A stretch of DNA of 64,000 nt from Flavobacterium sp. YJ01 (lineage in GTDB: Bacteria; Bacteroidota; Bacteroidia; Flavobacteriales; Flavobacteriaceae): NCBI RefSeq assembly GCF_029320955.1, contig NZ_CP119757.1, positions 4,774,001 to 4,838,000 of the forward strand. The letters are read 5' to 3'. A program made the translations under genes and the position numbers. This document shows, one piece after another, positions 54,344 to 63,293 of the stretch; the first letter of the stretch is position 1; every line of letters starts with the position of its first letter. Under the pieces are notes generated by a model. That model saw nothing but the letters and a program-made list of their open reading frames with translations. It ran no database searches and was not told the DNA's origin.

Positions 54344-55972
54344 ATGATACCACGATTACTTTCTTTATTTTTTATTCTTTTTTCTTTATCGATTCATTCT
54401 CAGTCTTCAACAAAAGAATTAATAGATAGTTTAAACACTATTGACGATCATGAGAAAAAAGTTGATTTAGCATTAAAAATTGCCGAAAATCTTCAGGATT
54501 CTGATTGGGAAAGAGGATTAAAGTATATAGAATTAGCCGAAACGGAAGCAAAGAAAACAGAAAAGTCAGATTTGAACTTGGCTAAAGTTTATGCCGCAGC
54601 AGGAGAAATTTACAATGCAAAAGACGTTTTCGATATTACTTTACAGTATTATCTTAAGGCTTATGACATTTATAAAAGCAATAATATTATAGATGAAGCG
54701 GCAAGAGTAGAAAATAATTTAGCTATTATTTATGCCAAAAGTAATAATGAAAAAAAAGCGCTTCAATATTTTTTGCACGTATATCGTTATCAGAAATCTA
54801 AAAAAGAATCGGATAAGCTTGTTAAAATCTTAAACAATATTGGAACAATTTACTTAAGTAAAAATTTAGATTCTTCACTTTATTATTATCATAAAGCAGA
54901 TGCAATTGCAAAGACATTAAAAGATAATACTTTGAAGGTTTATGTTTATACTAATTTAGCGAGAGCTTATGGTTTAAAGAAAGATCAGAAAAATGCTGAT
55001 TCTTATTTTGAAAAAGCATTTTCTTTTACGGATACTTCTATCGATAATTCATTGAAAACTTTTACTTACGAATCACTTTCTGAATATAATTTTCAAGAAA
55101 AGAAATTAGACGAAGCGATTCTAAATGCAAAAAAAGCGTTAGAATTATCCAAAGACAATCAATTTGGTTTTTCAGGTTTAAGATTAAATAAATTACTTTA
55201 TCAAGCATACTTAGGCAAAGAAGATTATAAAAATGCAGTTCATTATTTTCAGAAATACAACGACATCAGCGACAGCATAAATATTGAACAAAAAGCAGTA
55301 AATCTAGAAAGAATAAGACTTGAACAAGATTATAAAGTACGCAGTCAGATTCGAACTTTGGTTGAAGAAAAAACAAGGTTTAAGTATTATGTTGTTGGAT
55401 TAATATTGGTTGTTGGAATATTGGTTTTAATTCTACTATTGATCCGTTATCGAAACCGAAATATTACCAATCAGCTGGAAAAGGAAAAATTAAAAGCAAA
55501 AGAACAAGAACTGAAACAAAGCCTTGAAGCTAAAAATATGGTTTTGGTTGGAAAAGCAATGTCCGAAATTCATCGTACAGATAATATTAACGAAATTCTG
55601 ACTGATCTTAAAAAAATCAAACTTAAAACAGCAAATAAAGAATTGCAGCAAGCTATTGATATTGTTTTAAAACGTCTGGAGAAAGATTTGAATACGGATA
55701 TTTGGAAAGAATTTGAAATCAGTTTCGAACAAGTTCATAAATCATTCTTCGATAAATTGACAATCGATTATCCAACACTTACTCCAAAAGAACGCCGACT
55801 TTGTGCTTTGCTATATTTAGATTTAACTACAAAAGAGATTTCTCAAATTACGGGACAATCGTTTAAATCGATAGAAAATGCCCGCACGAGACTTCGTAAA
55901 AAGTTCGATTTAACCAACGAAAAAGTAAATCTTTCTACCTATTTAAACTCTTTTAAACCAGAAAACATGTAA
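54344..55972 (+). CDS. TPR-repeat membrane protein with C-terminal LuxR-type HTH
   Basis: This 542-residue regulator has a signal peptide (to about residue 20), several tetratricopeptide repeats (about 55-310, for example FDITLQYYLKAYDIYKSNN and KKALQYFLHVYRYQKSKK), one transmembrane helix (about 349-369), and a coiled coil rich in Lys and Glu (about 375-405). A C-terminal LuxR/FixJ-like HTH follows (about 483-530, LTPKERRLCALLYLDLTTKEISQITGQSFKSIENARTRLRKKF). This layout, common in Flavobacteriia, puts a periplasmic protein-interaction domain and a cytoplasmic DNA-binding domain in one chain. The regulon is unknown. Neighbours are a sulfatase and a T9SS protease. Confidence 0.88.
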   Translation: MIPRLLSLFFILFSLSIHSQSSTKELIDSLNTIDDHEKKVDLALKIAENLQDSDWERGLKYIELAETEAKKTEKSDLNLAKVYAAAGEIYNAKDVFDITLQYYLKAYDIYKSNNIIDEAARVENNLAIIYAKSNNEKKALQYFLHVYRYQKSKKESDKLVKILNNIGTIYLSKNLDSSLYYYHKADAIAKTLKDNTLKVYVYTNLARAYGLKKDQKNADSYFEKAFSFTDTSIDNSLKTFTYESLSEYNFQEKKLDEAILNAKKALELSKDNQFGFSGLRLNKLLYQAYLGKEDYKNAVHYFQKYNDISDSINIEQKAVNLERIRLEQDYKVRSQIRTLVEEKTRFKYYVVGLILVVGILVLILLLIRYRNRNITNQLEKEKLKAKEQELKQSLEAKNMVLVGKAMSEIHRTDNINEILTDLKKIKLKTANKELQQAIDIVLKRLEKDLNTDIWKEFEISFEQVHKSFFDKLTIDYPTLTPKERRLCALLYLDLTTKEISQITGQSFKSIENARTRLRKKFDLTNEKVNLSTYLNSFKPENM

Positions 55973-56134
55973 AATAAATATTATCATAATGTTTTGATTT
56001 TATTAAGTTTAAAATAAAATGAGTGTTTTTTGGGTACCACTTTTTTGTACGAGAGTGTTTTTGCATTAGTCCTTTTTTTTCGAGACTTAAAGAGGCATTC
56101 TACTTTTACCAAACTATTGTAAGAAATACGTTTG

Positions 56135-56272
56135 ATGAACTCGAAGAAAAAAGATGAACCAACTAAAAGTCTTGAAGAACTTTTAGAAGAAACAAAAACA
56201 AAAAAGAGCGCACTCTTAAAAATTTTAGAAAAAATAACGAAAGCAAGTTCTAAGAATCAACCGCCGAATTGA
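56135..56272 (+). CDS. Possible 45-residue small charged protein
   Basis: An open frame ATG 56135 to TGA 56270-56272 encodes 45 residues rich in Lys, Glu and Leu (MNSKKKDEPTKSLEELLEETK and so on). The frame can form an amphipathic helix (SLEELLEETKTKKSALLKILEKI, with hydrophobic residues three or four apart). It stands in an otherwise empty gap and ends inside a 21-bp stem-loop that has terminator form, as expected for a short separate gene. No family is recognised. Chance is possible in AT-rich DNA, although the sequence is less random than usual. Confidence 0.45.
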   Translation: MNSKKKDEPTKSLEELLEETKTKKSALLKILEKITKASSKNQPPN

Positions 56273-56289
56273 TTCTTAGAGCTTGCTTT
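56240..56289 (+). terminator. Very strong stem-loop before the M4 protease gene
   Basis: A 21-bp stem with a single G-U pair (56240-56260 with 56269-56289), an 8-base loop CCGCCGAA and a TTTT that begins in the right arm. It overlaps the 3' end of the 45-codon frame. It would terminate transcription from the left and isolate the protease gene, whose ATG is 67 bases further on. The other sequence from 55973 to 56134 shows no clear promoter. Confidence 0.8.
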
Positions 56290-56355
56290 TGTGGTTTTCT
56301 GCGAACCCTTGTTCTATTAACTCGCAGCCTTAATACTAATTTTAAATTTAAAAAA

Positions 56356-59300
56356 ATGAACCAAATTTACTTTAAACCCAAGTATTTGTTTCTTTTGTTA
56401 GGTTTCTTAGTCTGTTCCGTCGGAATGGCTCAGTCACCTTTACCAAAAAACAAAACATCGAATTCGCAGACGGCATTAGGTTCGTCGGTTGGACTTCTAA
56501 AAAAGGATCAAGTTTCTCAGAAAACTACAGATCAGATTAATAATCAGAGTGATGATTCGAATATTCTTTTAACGCAAAAAAGCGTAAAAGGAACTCCACT
56601 TTCGCAAGAAGAAACAGATGCTGTTAATAAGCGAGCAAAAGAAAGCCAAAAACTTTTTGATAAAAGCCAAAGCAGTTCGACAGCTAAAAATGTCCAAAGT
56701 GCAGACAGCACAAAAGTGAGATCTTTTGCAAAATCGTCTAATTTGACTATCAGAAATGTATTCGAAGTTAAAAAAGCAGATTTTGAATTGTCTAACGCAG
56801 ACAAAATGCAGCTAAAATCGGTTTCAGACAAACACGGCAGAAGTTTGGCAACCTATCAGCAAATGCATAATGCTGTTCCTGTAGAAGGAGCAATTTATAA
56901 AGTTAGAGATAATAAAAAGAAGATTGAGGCTTTTGGGCATATCAGTAAAAAATTGCCTTCAAACAGTAATTATAAAGTAAATGCATCGGCTGCATTACAA
57001 AACGCTTTAAATACTGTAAATGCTAAGGAATATGTTTGGCAAAGCAAAAAATTATCGGCTTTAGTTCATGAAAAAATCAGCAAAAAACCACAAGGAGAAT
57101 TGGTGTATGTTGGGCCAAACTTTTCGGCTGAATTGACAGAATATCATTTGGCTTGGAAATTTGACATTTTCGCAACAAATCCGCAATCAAGCCAGACTAT
57201 GTATGTGGATGCCAATACTGGAAAGGTAATCTTGAAAATTGATTTAAGCAGAGATTTTCGTTCGTCTGCATCACCTTTTGCAGATGGAAGAAGTGCAATA
57301 GGAAAAGGAAAAGCAAGATTTGCTGGCGATGTAACTTTTGGAACAACTCAATATGCAGATGGTTACAGATTGGAGGATTTAGTTGGAAAATACAAAGTGC
57401 CAATGTATACTTTGAATATGAATCATGCTGAACACGCATCTGATGAAGTATTGACAGAGTATATTGATGAAGATAATAACTGGAATGATTTATACAATAA
57501 AGATCATGATGAAGCTGCAATTGATATTCATTGGGGAATTCAAAAAACTTTGAATTATTACGAAGAAAAATTTGACCGCAATAGTGTTGATGATAAAGGG
57601 ATGACCATTTTTGCATTGGCCCATTTAGGAACCAATGTTCAGAATGCTTCCTGGACAGGAGGATGGGCGCAGTTTGGAGATGGAGTAGATCAGCCTTTTG
57701 TAAGTTTAGGAATTACAGGTCACGAAATGACTCATGCTATAACACAATTCTCTGCTGGATTAATTTATCAGGGAGAATCTGGAGCAATGAACGAATCTTT
57801 CAGTGATATTTTTGGAATTTCTATTGAGCTTTATGCAGGAAAAGATTCTAAAAATGATATCTGGATGCTGGGAGATGAGTTGTATAAACACGGAAGTTTG
57901 AGGAGTATGGCAAACCCAAAAGCAGCTGGTCAGCCAGATACTTATGGAGGTGAGTTTTGGACAAATCCTGCTGATACGAGTTATGATAACGGTGGAGTAC
58001 ATCAGAATAGTGGAATTACTAATTACTGGTATTATCTTTTAGTAGAAGGTGGAGAAGGTGTTAATGACCTTAATGAAAGCTATAATGTAAAAGCAATTGG
58101 TCTTGAGAAAGCAGAAAAAATAGCTTATGCAACACTTACAGAATATTTATCTCCTTCTTCAAATTTCATGGCAATGCGTCAGGCGAGTTTGATGGCTACA
58201 GAAGATTTATACGGATTAGGTTCTCAAGAATATATACAAGTGACCAATGCTTGGTACGCCATTGGTGTAGGGCCAGCTTATGGAGAAAAACAAGTGCTTT
58301 TAGTTTCTGTTGAAAATCCTACTGTTCCTTGCGGTCCTTTAAAAGGAGAAGAACCTTTTTATGTGAAAATTAAAAATACTGGAAGTACTGTAATTAAGGC
58401 TGACGAGAATTTAAATTTTAAATTAAGAGCAATGGCAAATGCTCTTGGCAGGTTAATTACTTTTTATACTTATGATGGAAAAGTTGCTTTTGGAAAAGAT
58501 TTAAACCCTGGCGAAGAAACAATTTTAGCATTAAAAAGTAAAATTCCATATCAAACAGGTGGTGCAGTCAACTATATAGAAATTAAAGTAGATTTAAATC
58601 CGATAGCAGAATTTGGAGCAAAAGAAGGTTATACTTTCGTTTCACAAATAGTTGTTCCAACAGCTCAAAAAGATTACGATCTTAAAGCGACAGCATTAAG
58701 CATGCCGTACTACACTGGCGATGCCCTTTCTTCAAATTATCAATCATCAATTACGATATTTAATTTAGGCTGTGTAGCTATTCCGGCAGGAACTGTGCTA
58801 AAAGTTGGATATGCGGATACAGCTCCTGGAAGTGCAACGGTTTGGAAAGATGTTACTTTGGCAACAGATTTCAAAGGAAATTCAGAAATGACAATTGCCT
58901 TTGATAGTACTTTCGATTTATCAGGGCTTGGTTTGCACACATACGAAGGATATGTAACATTGGCTCAAGATCCAGTTACAACTAATAATAGTATTTTGAA
59001 TGCAGCCTACAGTGGAATTGTAACGCAACTTCCTTATGTTGAAGGTTTTGAAAGAACACCCGGAGGATGGAATACAAAATCATTGAACTCAAGCAACCAA
59101 AAGTTTATATTTCAGAATTATCCTGGATCATTTAGAGATATAAAATCACAATACAATTGGGCTACCGTAGATTTTAGAGGAACTGAGAGAATGGCTCCTA
59201 ATTCTGATTTTGTATTAGAATCTCCAATTTTTGACTTTACGAATGTAGTATCTCCTTACATAGAATTTGATTTGTATTATTTATTTCATGCAGGATACGA

Positions 59301-62300
59301 CGGATTAATAGTTGAATATTCTGAGGATAAAGGTAAAAACTGGAAAAAAGTAGAAGCCTTAAATTATCCGCAAACAACACACTATGATGATACCGAGGGA
59401 GGCTGGTTTACAGCAGTAAATACAAACCTTAAAAAAGATCCGTTCCAGATGCGTTTAAATGATTTGGCTGGAAAAAAAGTAGCTATTCGTTTCCGTGTTA
59501 GAACAGACGATTATAATGACGGTTTCTTGGGAGGTTTTGTAGATAATATCCGCGTGAGCGACGCACCTTACGATTTAGCATTGCTATCATCAAAACTCGA
59601 AGCGGGAAAATGCACGGTTGATAACAACAATGTAACAATAGTTAGTAAAATTAGCAACAACTTCGCAACAGCAAGTCAGCGTGTGAATATTACAATTAAA
59701 ATTTTGGACGCAGCTAAAAATGAAGTTTTTTCTAAAACAGAATTGACTACTTTGAATTTTGCCAAATTTAGAGATACAATTAGTTTTTCTACTTCAAATA
59801 TTAGTTTAAAAACTGTTGGAACACATACAGTTTCTGTTTCAGTTTTTCCAGAAGATATGACTAAGGATGTAAAACAAGGCAATAATGCTTTGACATTTAC
59901 TTATGATAATTGGAATAATGAAGATTTAAAAGTTTCTGTCCTGCCTTATAAAATGGACTTTGAAGATGCTAGTAAATATAAAGGTTGGAGAACATCTGAA
60001 AACAGCGGTTCTGCAGGATGGAATCACGGAGTACGAGCAGATTTAGGTTCTCCGGGCTGGTTTATTGCCGATCATACTAAATTCATGGCTAGCAATGATG
60101 ACAAATGTAATTGCGACGAAGCAAATGATATGTTGGTTTCGCCTGTATTTGATTTAACAAATTACAAATCAGCGCACTTAACTTTTGATGGTTATGGAGA
60201 TTCTCAACACCTTTCAGACGGATCTGTAAAAGTAAGTACTGATGGCGGTGAAACATGGAAAGAAGTATTCCATATGCCTTATTATGGAGCTTGGTGGGAA
60301 TATGGTGTAGATTTGACTGAATATGCTGGAAAATCTTGTGTAATGGTAGCATTTGTACACAATGATAACGGATTGTTTGCAAATGGTTTTGCGGTAGATA
60401 ATATCGAAATTAAAGAAACTAAATCGAATGTAAGACTTTCAAATTTAAGTGTTGCAGAAAATGTATACGAAGATTCAGCTTCCCATGAATTTGTAGTAAG
60501 CGCCAGAAATTCAGGTTACCAGACTTTAAATAAAGTTACGCTTGAATACCAAATTTCTCAAAACGGAACTGCAGTTGGAGCTCCGATTTCTTTAGAAAAA
60601 AATGATGAGGTATTGGTTGGTCAGACAATTACTTATAAAATTGATGGTTTGCCAAAATTAGCTGCAGGAAATTATGAAATTGCTGTAAAAGCATTTACAG
60701 CAGATGAACCAAAAGATCAGGCACAGGTAATAAAGAGTGTTTTCCAAGTTGTTGCAAATGCACCTGAACTAAATGTTGAAAATTTTTCTACTCTGCCAGC
60801 AGGTTCATTATTTGGAAACAAAGGATTTGTTTCAAGTTTGAGTGATGATAATTATCCGTGGAGAGTTGTAACGACTCCAGATAACGTTAATTTGACAGTT
60901 CCTAAAAAAGATCATACAGGAGACACTTCAACAAAAATGTTATATAGCCAGTTAGAAAATTTATCTTACTATGGAGAGTTAATTTCACCAATGTATAAAT
61001 TGTCTGATAGCGCTTCTGCTGTTGAATTTTATTATGCAATGCAAAGTAATGTTAATGATATTTTATTAGTAGATATTAAGTCAGTTGGAGGTGAATGGAC
61101 AGAGTTATGGAGAACAAACAGAACAGGAAGTTTTGTTGATACAGATTGGAAAAGAGCTGCATTAAACATTAGTAATTACAAAGGAAAATCGGTTATGTTC
61201 CGTTTTAGACATGCAAAAGCGGCTGGATATTCTTATATGGTTTTAGATGATTTGAAAATCTTTAACGATGCAGTTGCAGATGTTGCTTTACAAATTTTAT
61301 CTCCAAAAGATGTCTGCGGAAGTCAAGAATATAAAGTAAGGCTGAGTAACGAAGGTCAAATTGCTATTAAAGAAAATTCAATACAATTACAGTTAGATTA
61401 TCTAAATACTTCAGAAGCTATTTCTGAAACTGTAGAAGCAGGAATTCCAGTTGGAGGAAGTATTGAATATATCTTTAAAAAACAACCAAAATTAGATCAG
61501 AGCGGAGATTCTCACGTATTCAATTTTACGGCAAAATTAGAAGGTGATATAATCGATCAGAATAATATTATCGAAAATTATACATATCAGGGAGTTTCGG
61601 GTGATTTCAAATTGTTTGATAAATCATCAATTCATGGTTATGCTGGAAAAAGCATTTATATCAATGCGGAGTCTAACTTATTGTCTAAAGAATTAGAGGC
61701 AGTTTCATACAAGTGGAATACAGGAGAAGTAACGAATGCTATTGAGGTAACTAAACCTGGGGACTATATTGTTACAGCAGTTCTTGAAAATGGCTGTAGT
61801 TTGACCGAAAAAGTTTCTGTGACATTCGATAGCTTCAAATCTGAACTTCCAAGCGGTGATGTTTGTGGTCCAGAAGTAGTTCTAAATCCAGGAAATTATG
61901 CAGCATACGAATGGTTTGATGGTTCTACAGAGCCAACTTTCAAAACAACAGAAAGCGGTGAATACTATGTAACTGTTTACAATGAAAACGGATTAGGTAA
62001 AATTTTCAATACAACCATAAATGTAATTGAAAATACAGTTCCAGAAATCCAGTTATTAGACGGAAATAAAATAACAGCTTCTGCTGATGCTGCAGGTTAT
62101 CAGTGGTATTTAAATGGAAGAGTTTTACCAAATGCAACCGAAAAAATGGTTTCGACAATTTGGGAAGGAAGCTATAGTCTTCAAGTAACAAACGCAAACG
62201 GATGTACAAGCATGTCGGCTCCAATTGATTCTAAAGGTCTTCTAATCGGAAAATTGTCGAATTCTTTCAGGGTGTTCCCAAATCCTGCTGTAAATGATGT

Positions 62301-62496
62301 AAATATTTTCTTGGCTGATAAAGTTGAAGGCGAAGCTCAAATGAAAATTTATTCTATGGAAGGAAATGCTGTTTGGAGTAAAAACTACTCTGCTGTTCCG
62401 TCAAGCGTAGATGTTAGTCAGCTTACAACTGGAGTTTACATTTTGGATTGTACAGTTCAAGGCAAAAAATATACGGCTAAGATTATTAAAAAGTAA
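56356..62496 (+). CDS. Large M4-family (thermolysin-like) metalloprotease with T9SS sorting domain
   Basis: This 2046-residue secreted protease starts at ATG 56356, which yields a normal signal peptide (MNQIYFKPKYLFLLL..GMAQ, 26 residues). The longer frame runs back through the stem-loop. In order there are an FTP/PepSY propeptide (about 100-310) and an M4 catalytic domain (about 330-640) with zinc site HEMTH (456-460), third ligand Glu480 in GAMNESFSDIF and proton donor His549 in GGVHQNSG. CARDB-like beta domains follow, and three choice-of-anchor-J/MAM-like modules begin near 895, 1196 and 1475. Ig-like domains lie at about 1740-1960, and a T9SS type A C-terminal domain begins near 1970 (FRVFPNPAVNDV...GVYILDC...AKIIKK). 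It should be secreted across the outer membrane. Confidence 0.95.
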   Translation: MNQIYFKPKYLFLLLGFLVCSVGMAQSPLPKNKTSNSQTALGSSVGLLKKDQVSQKTTDQINNQSDDSNILLTQKSVKGTPLSQEETDAVNKRAKESQKLFDKSQSSSTAKNVQSADSTKVRSFAKSSNLTIRNVFEVKKADFELSNADKMQLKSVSDKHGRSLATYQQMHNAVPVEGAIYKVRDNKKKIEAFGHISKKLPSNSNYKVNASAALQNALNTVNAKEYVWQSKKLSALVHEKISKKPQGELVYVGPNFSAELTEYHLAWKFDIFATNPQSSQTMYVDANTGKVILKIDLSRDFRSSASPFADGRSAIGKGKARFAGDVTFGTTQYADGYRLEDLVGKYKVPMYTLNMNHAEHASDEVLTEYIDEDNNWNDLYNKDHDEAAIDIHWGIQKTLNYYEEKFDRNSVDDKGMTIFALAHLGTNVQNASWTGGWAQFGDGVDQPFVSLGITGHEMTHAITQFSAGLIYQGESGAMNESFSDIFGISIELYAGKDSKNDIWMLGDELYKHGSLRSMANPKAAGQPDTYGGEFWTNPADTSYDNGGVHQNSGITNYWYYLLVEGGEGVNDLNESYNVKAIGLEKAEKIAYATLTEYLSPSSNFMAMRQASLMATEDLYGLGSQEYIQVTNAWYAIGVGPAYGEKQVLLVSVENPTVPCGPLKGEEPFYVKIKNTGSTVIKADENLNFKLRAMANALGRLITFYTYDGKVAFGKDLNPGEETILALKSKIPYQTGGAVNYIEIKVDLNPIAEFGAKEGYTFVSQIVVPTAQKDYDLKATALSMPYYTGDALSSNYQSSITIFNLGCVAIPAGTVLKVGYADTAPGSATVWKDVTLATDFKGNSEMTIAFDSTFDLSGLGLHTYEGYVTLAQDPVTTNNSILNAAYSGIVTQLPYVEGFERTPGGWNTKSLNSSNQKFIFQNYPGSFRDIKSQYNWATVDFRGTERMAPNSDFVLESPIFDFTNVVSPYIEFDLYYLFHAGYDGLIVEYSEDKGKNWKKVEALNYPQTTHYDDTEGGWFTAVNTNLKKDPFQMRLNDLAGKKVAIRFRVRTDDYNDGFLGGFVDNIRVSDAPYDLALLSSKLEAGKCTVDNNNVTIVSKISNNFATASQRVNITIKILDAAKNEVFSKTELTTLNFAKFRDTISFSTSNISLKTVGTHTVSVSVFPEDMTKDVKQGNNALTFTYDNWNNEDLKVSVLPYKMDFEDASKYKGWRTSENSGSAGWNHGVRADLGSPGWFIADHTKFMASNDDKCNCDEANDMLVSPVFDLTNYKSAHLTFDGYGDSQHLSDGSVKVSTDGGETWKEVFHMPYYGAWWEYGVDLTEYAGKSCVMVAFVHNDNGLFANGFAVDNIEIKETKSNVRLSNLSVAENVYEDSASHEFVVSARNSGYQTLNKVTLEYQISQNGTAVGAPISLEKNDEVLVGQTITYKIDGLPKLAAGNYEIAVKAFTADEPKDQAQVIKSVFQVVANAPELNVENFSTLPAGSLFGNKGFVSSLSDDNYPWRVVTTPDNVNLTVPKKDHTGDTSTKMLYSQLENLSYYGELISPMYKLSDSASAVEFYYAMQSNVNDILLVDIKSVGGEWTELWRTNRTGSFVDTDWKRAALNISNYKGKSVMFRFRHAKAAGYSYMVLDDLKIFNDAVADVALQILSPKDVCGSQEYKVRLSNEGQIAIKENSIQLQLDYLNTSEAISETVEAGIPVGGSIEYIFKKQPKLDQSGDSHVFNFTAKLEGDIIDQNNIIENYTYQGVSGDFKLFDKSSIHGYAGKSIYINAESNLLSKELEAVSYKWNTGEVTNAIEVTKPGDYIVTAVLENGCSLTEKVSVTFDSFKSELPSGDVCGPEVVLNPGNYAAYEWFDGSTEPTFKTTESGEYYVTVYNENGLGKIFNTTINVIENTVPEIQLLDGNKITASADAAGYQWYLNGRVLPNATEKMVSTIWEGSYSLQVTNANGCTSMSAPIDSKGLLIGKLSNSFRVFPNPAVNDVNIFLADKVEGEAQMKIYSMEGNAVWSKNYSAVPSSVDVSQLTTGVYILDCTVQGKKYTAKIIKK

Positions 62497-62514
62497 CAAA
62501 TTACAGATAGAAAT

Positions 62515-62538
62515 GGCAGTTCAATTTTCAGAACTGCC
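62515..62538 (+). terminator. Hairpin terminator after the M4 protease
   Basis: An 8-bp stem (GGCAGTTC 62515-62522 with GAACTGCC 62531-62538) is followed by TTTCTTT, 18 bases after the protease stop and 23 bases before the next ATG. Confidence 0.75.
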
Positions 62539-62561
62539 TTTCTTTAAAACAAATAAATACG

Positions 62562-63209
62562 ATGAAAAAATCAAAGCTGATAATTTGTGCACTATTAATG
62601 TGTGCAGGTGCAATGGCTCAGACCGAAAAGGTTAAACTTGGTGTAAAAGCAGGATTAAATATTTCGAATCTTACATTTGATGAAAATGAACTGAAATCAT
62701 CTGATAAAACAGGATTTACAGCAGGTTTAATGGCAGAAATTCCATTAACAAAAAGTTTTTCTGTACAGCCAGAATTATTATTTAGCCAGCAAGGAATGAA
62801 ATTATCTTATTCAGATCCAGAAGTTCAAAATTCGCATTATAAAAGTACTATCGCTTTAAACTATTTGAATATTCCGATAATGTTGAAATATTATGTTGCG
62901 AAAGGTTTTAGTTTGCAGGCAGGACCTCAAGTAGGAATTTTGTTAAAAGCAAACAACAAATATCAAGATAACTTTTTAGGATATGATAACCATGATAAAA
63001 TGGATTTGAAAGATTACTCAAATGGAGTAGATGCTTCTGTAAATTTCGGATTGGGTTACCAGTTTCAGAACAAGTTTTATGCAGATGTAAGATATAATAT
63101 GTCTTATACCGATGTATTTAAAGATGCAACATCAAATACAAATTACATTATTAAAAGTGATATGAAGAACAGAATTTTTCAAGTAACCGTTGGTTATTTT
63201 TTTAAGTAG
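62562..63209 (+). CDS. Small outer-membrane beta-barrel protein (PorT-like family)
   Basis: This 215-residue protein has a signal peptide ending near AGAMAQ (residue 20), followed by eight or so amphipathic strands. The sequence VKLGVKAGLNISNLTF, GFTAGLMAEIPLTKSFSVQPELLFSQQGMKL, LNYLNIPIMLKYYVAKGFSLQAGPQVGILL and a C-terminal FQVTVGYFFK are the hallmarks of the outer-membrane beta-barrel/PorT-like family widespread in Bacteroidota. It ends in an aromatic residue-containing strand, as barrel proteins do. Function is unknown: structural or membrane-integrity roles are common. It may be cotranscribed with the protease if the intervening hairpin is leaky. Confidence 0.85.
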   Translation: MKKSKLIICALLMCAGAMAQTEKVKLGVKAGLNISNLTFDENELKSSDKTGFTAGLMAEIPLTKSFSVQPELLFSQQGMKLSYSDPEVQNSHYKSTIALNYLNIPIMLKYYVAKGFSLQAGPQVGILLKANNKYQDNFLGYDNHDKMDLKDYSNGVDASVNFGLGYQFQNKFYADVRYNMSYTDVFKDATSNTNYIIKSDMKNRIFQVTVGYFFK

Positions 63210-63240
63210 AGTTAGTAACAGACTTCTTCATATCTTTTTT

Positions 63241-63267
63241 AAAACCACTCTTAAAAAGAGTGGTTTT
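63241..63267. terminator. Terminator between convergent genes
   Basis: A stem of at least 10 bp (AACCACTCTT 63243-63252 with AAGAGTGGTT 63256-63265), with A-run and T-run flanks, serves the barrel gene on the + strand and the esterase gene on the - strand. Confidence 0.88.
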
Positions 63268-63293
63268 TTTTTATGATGAGAAAGAAATTTTAA

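Noticed and set aside
56269..56355. Extended start of the M4 protease frame
   Set aside because: It runs through the right arm of a strong stem-loop and precedes a normal signal peptide at ATG 56356.
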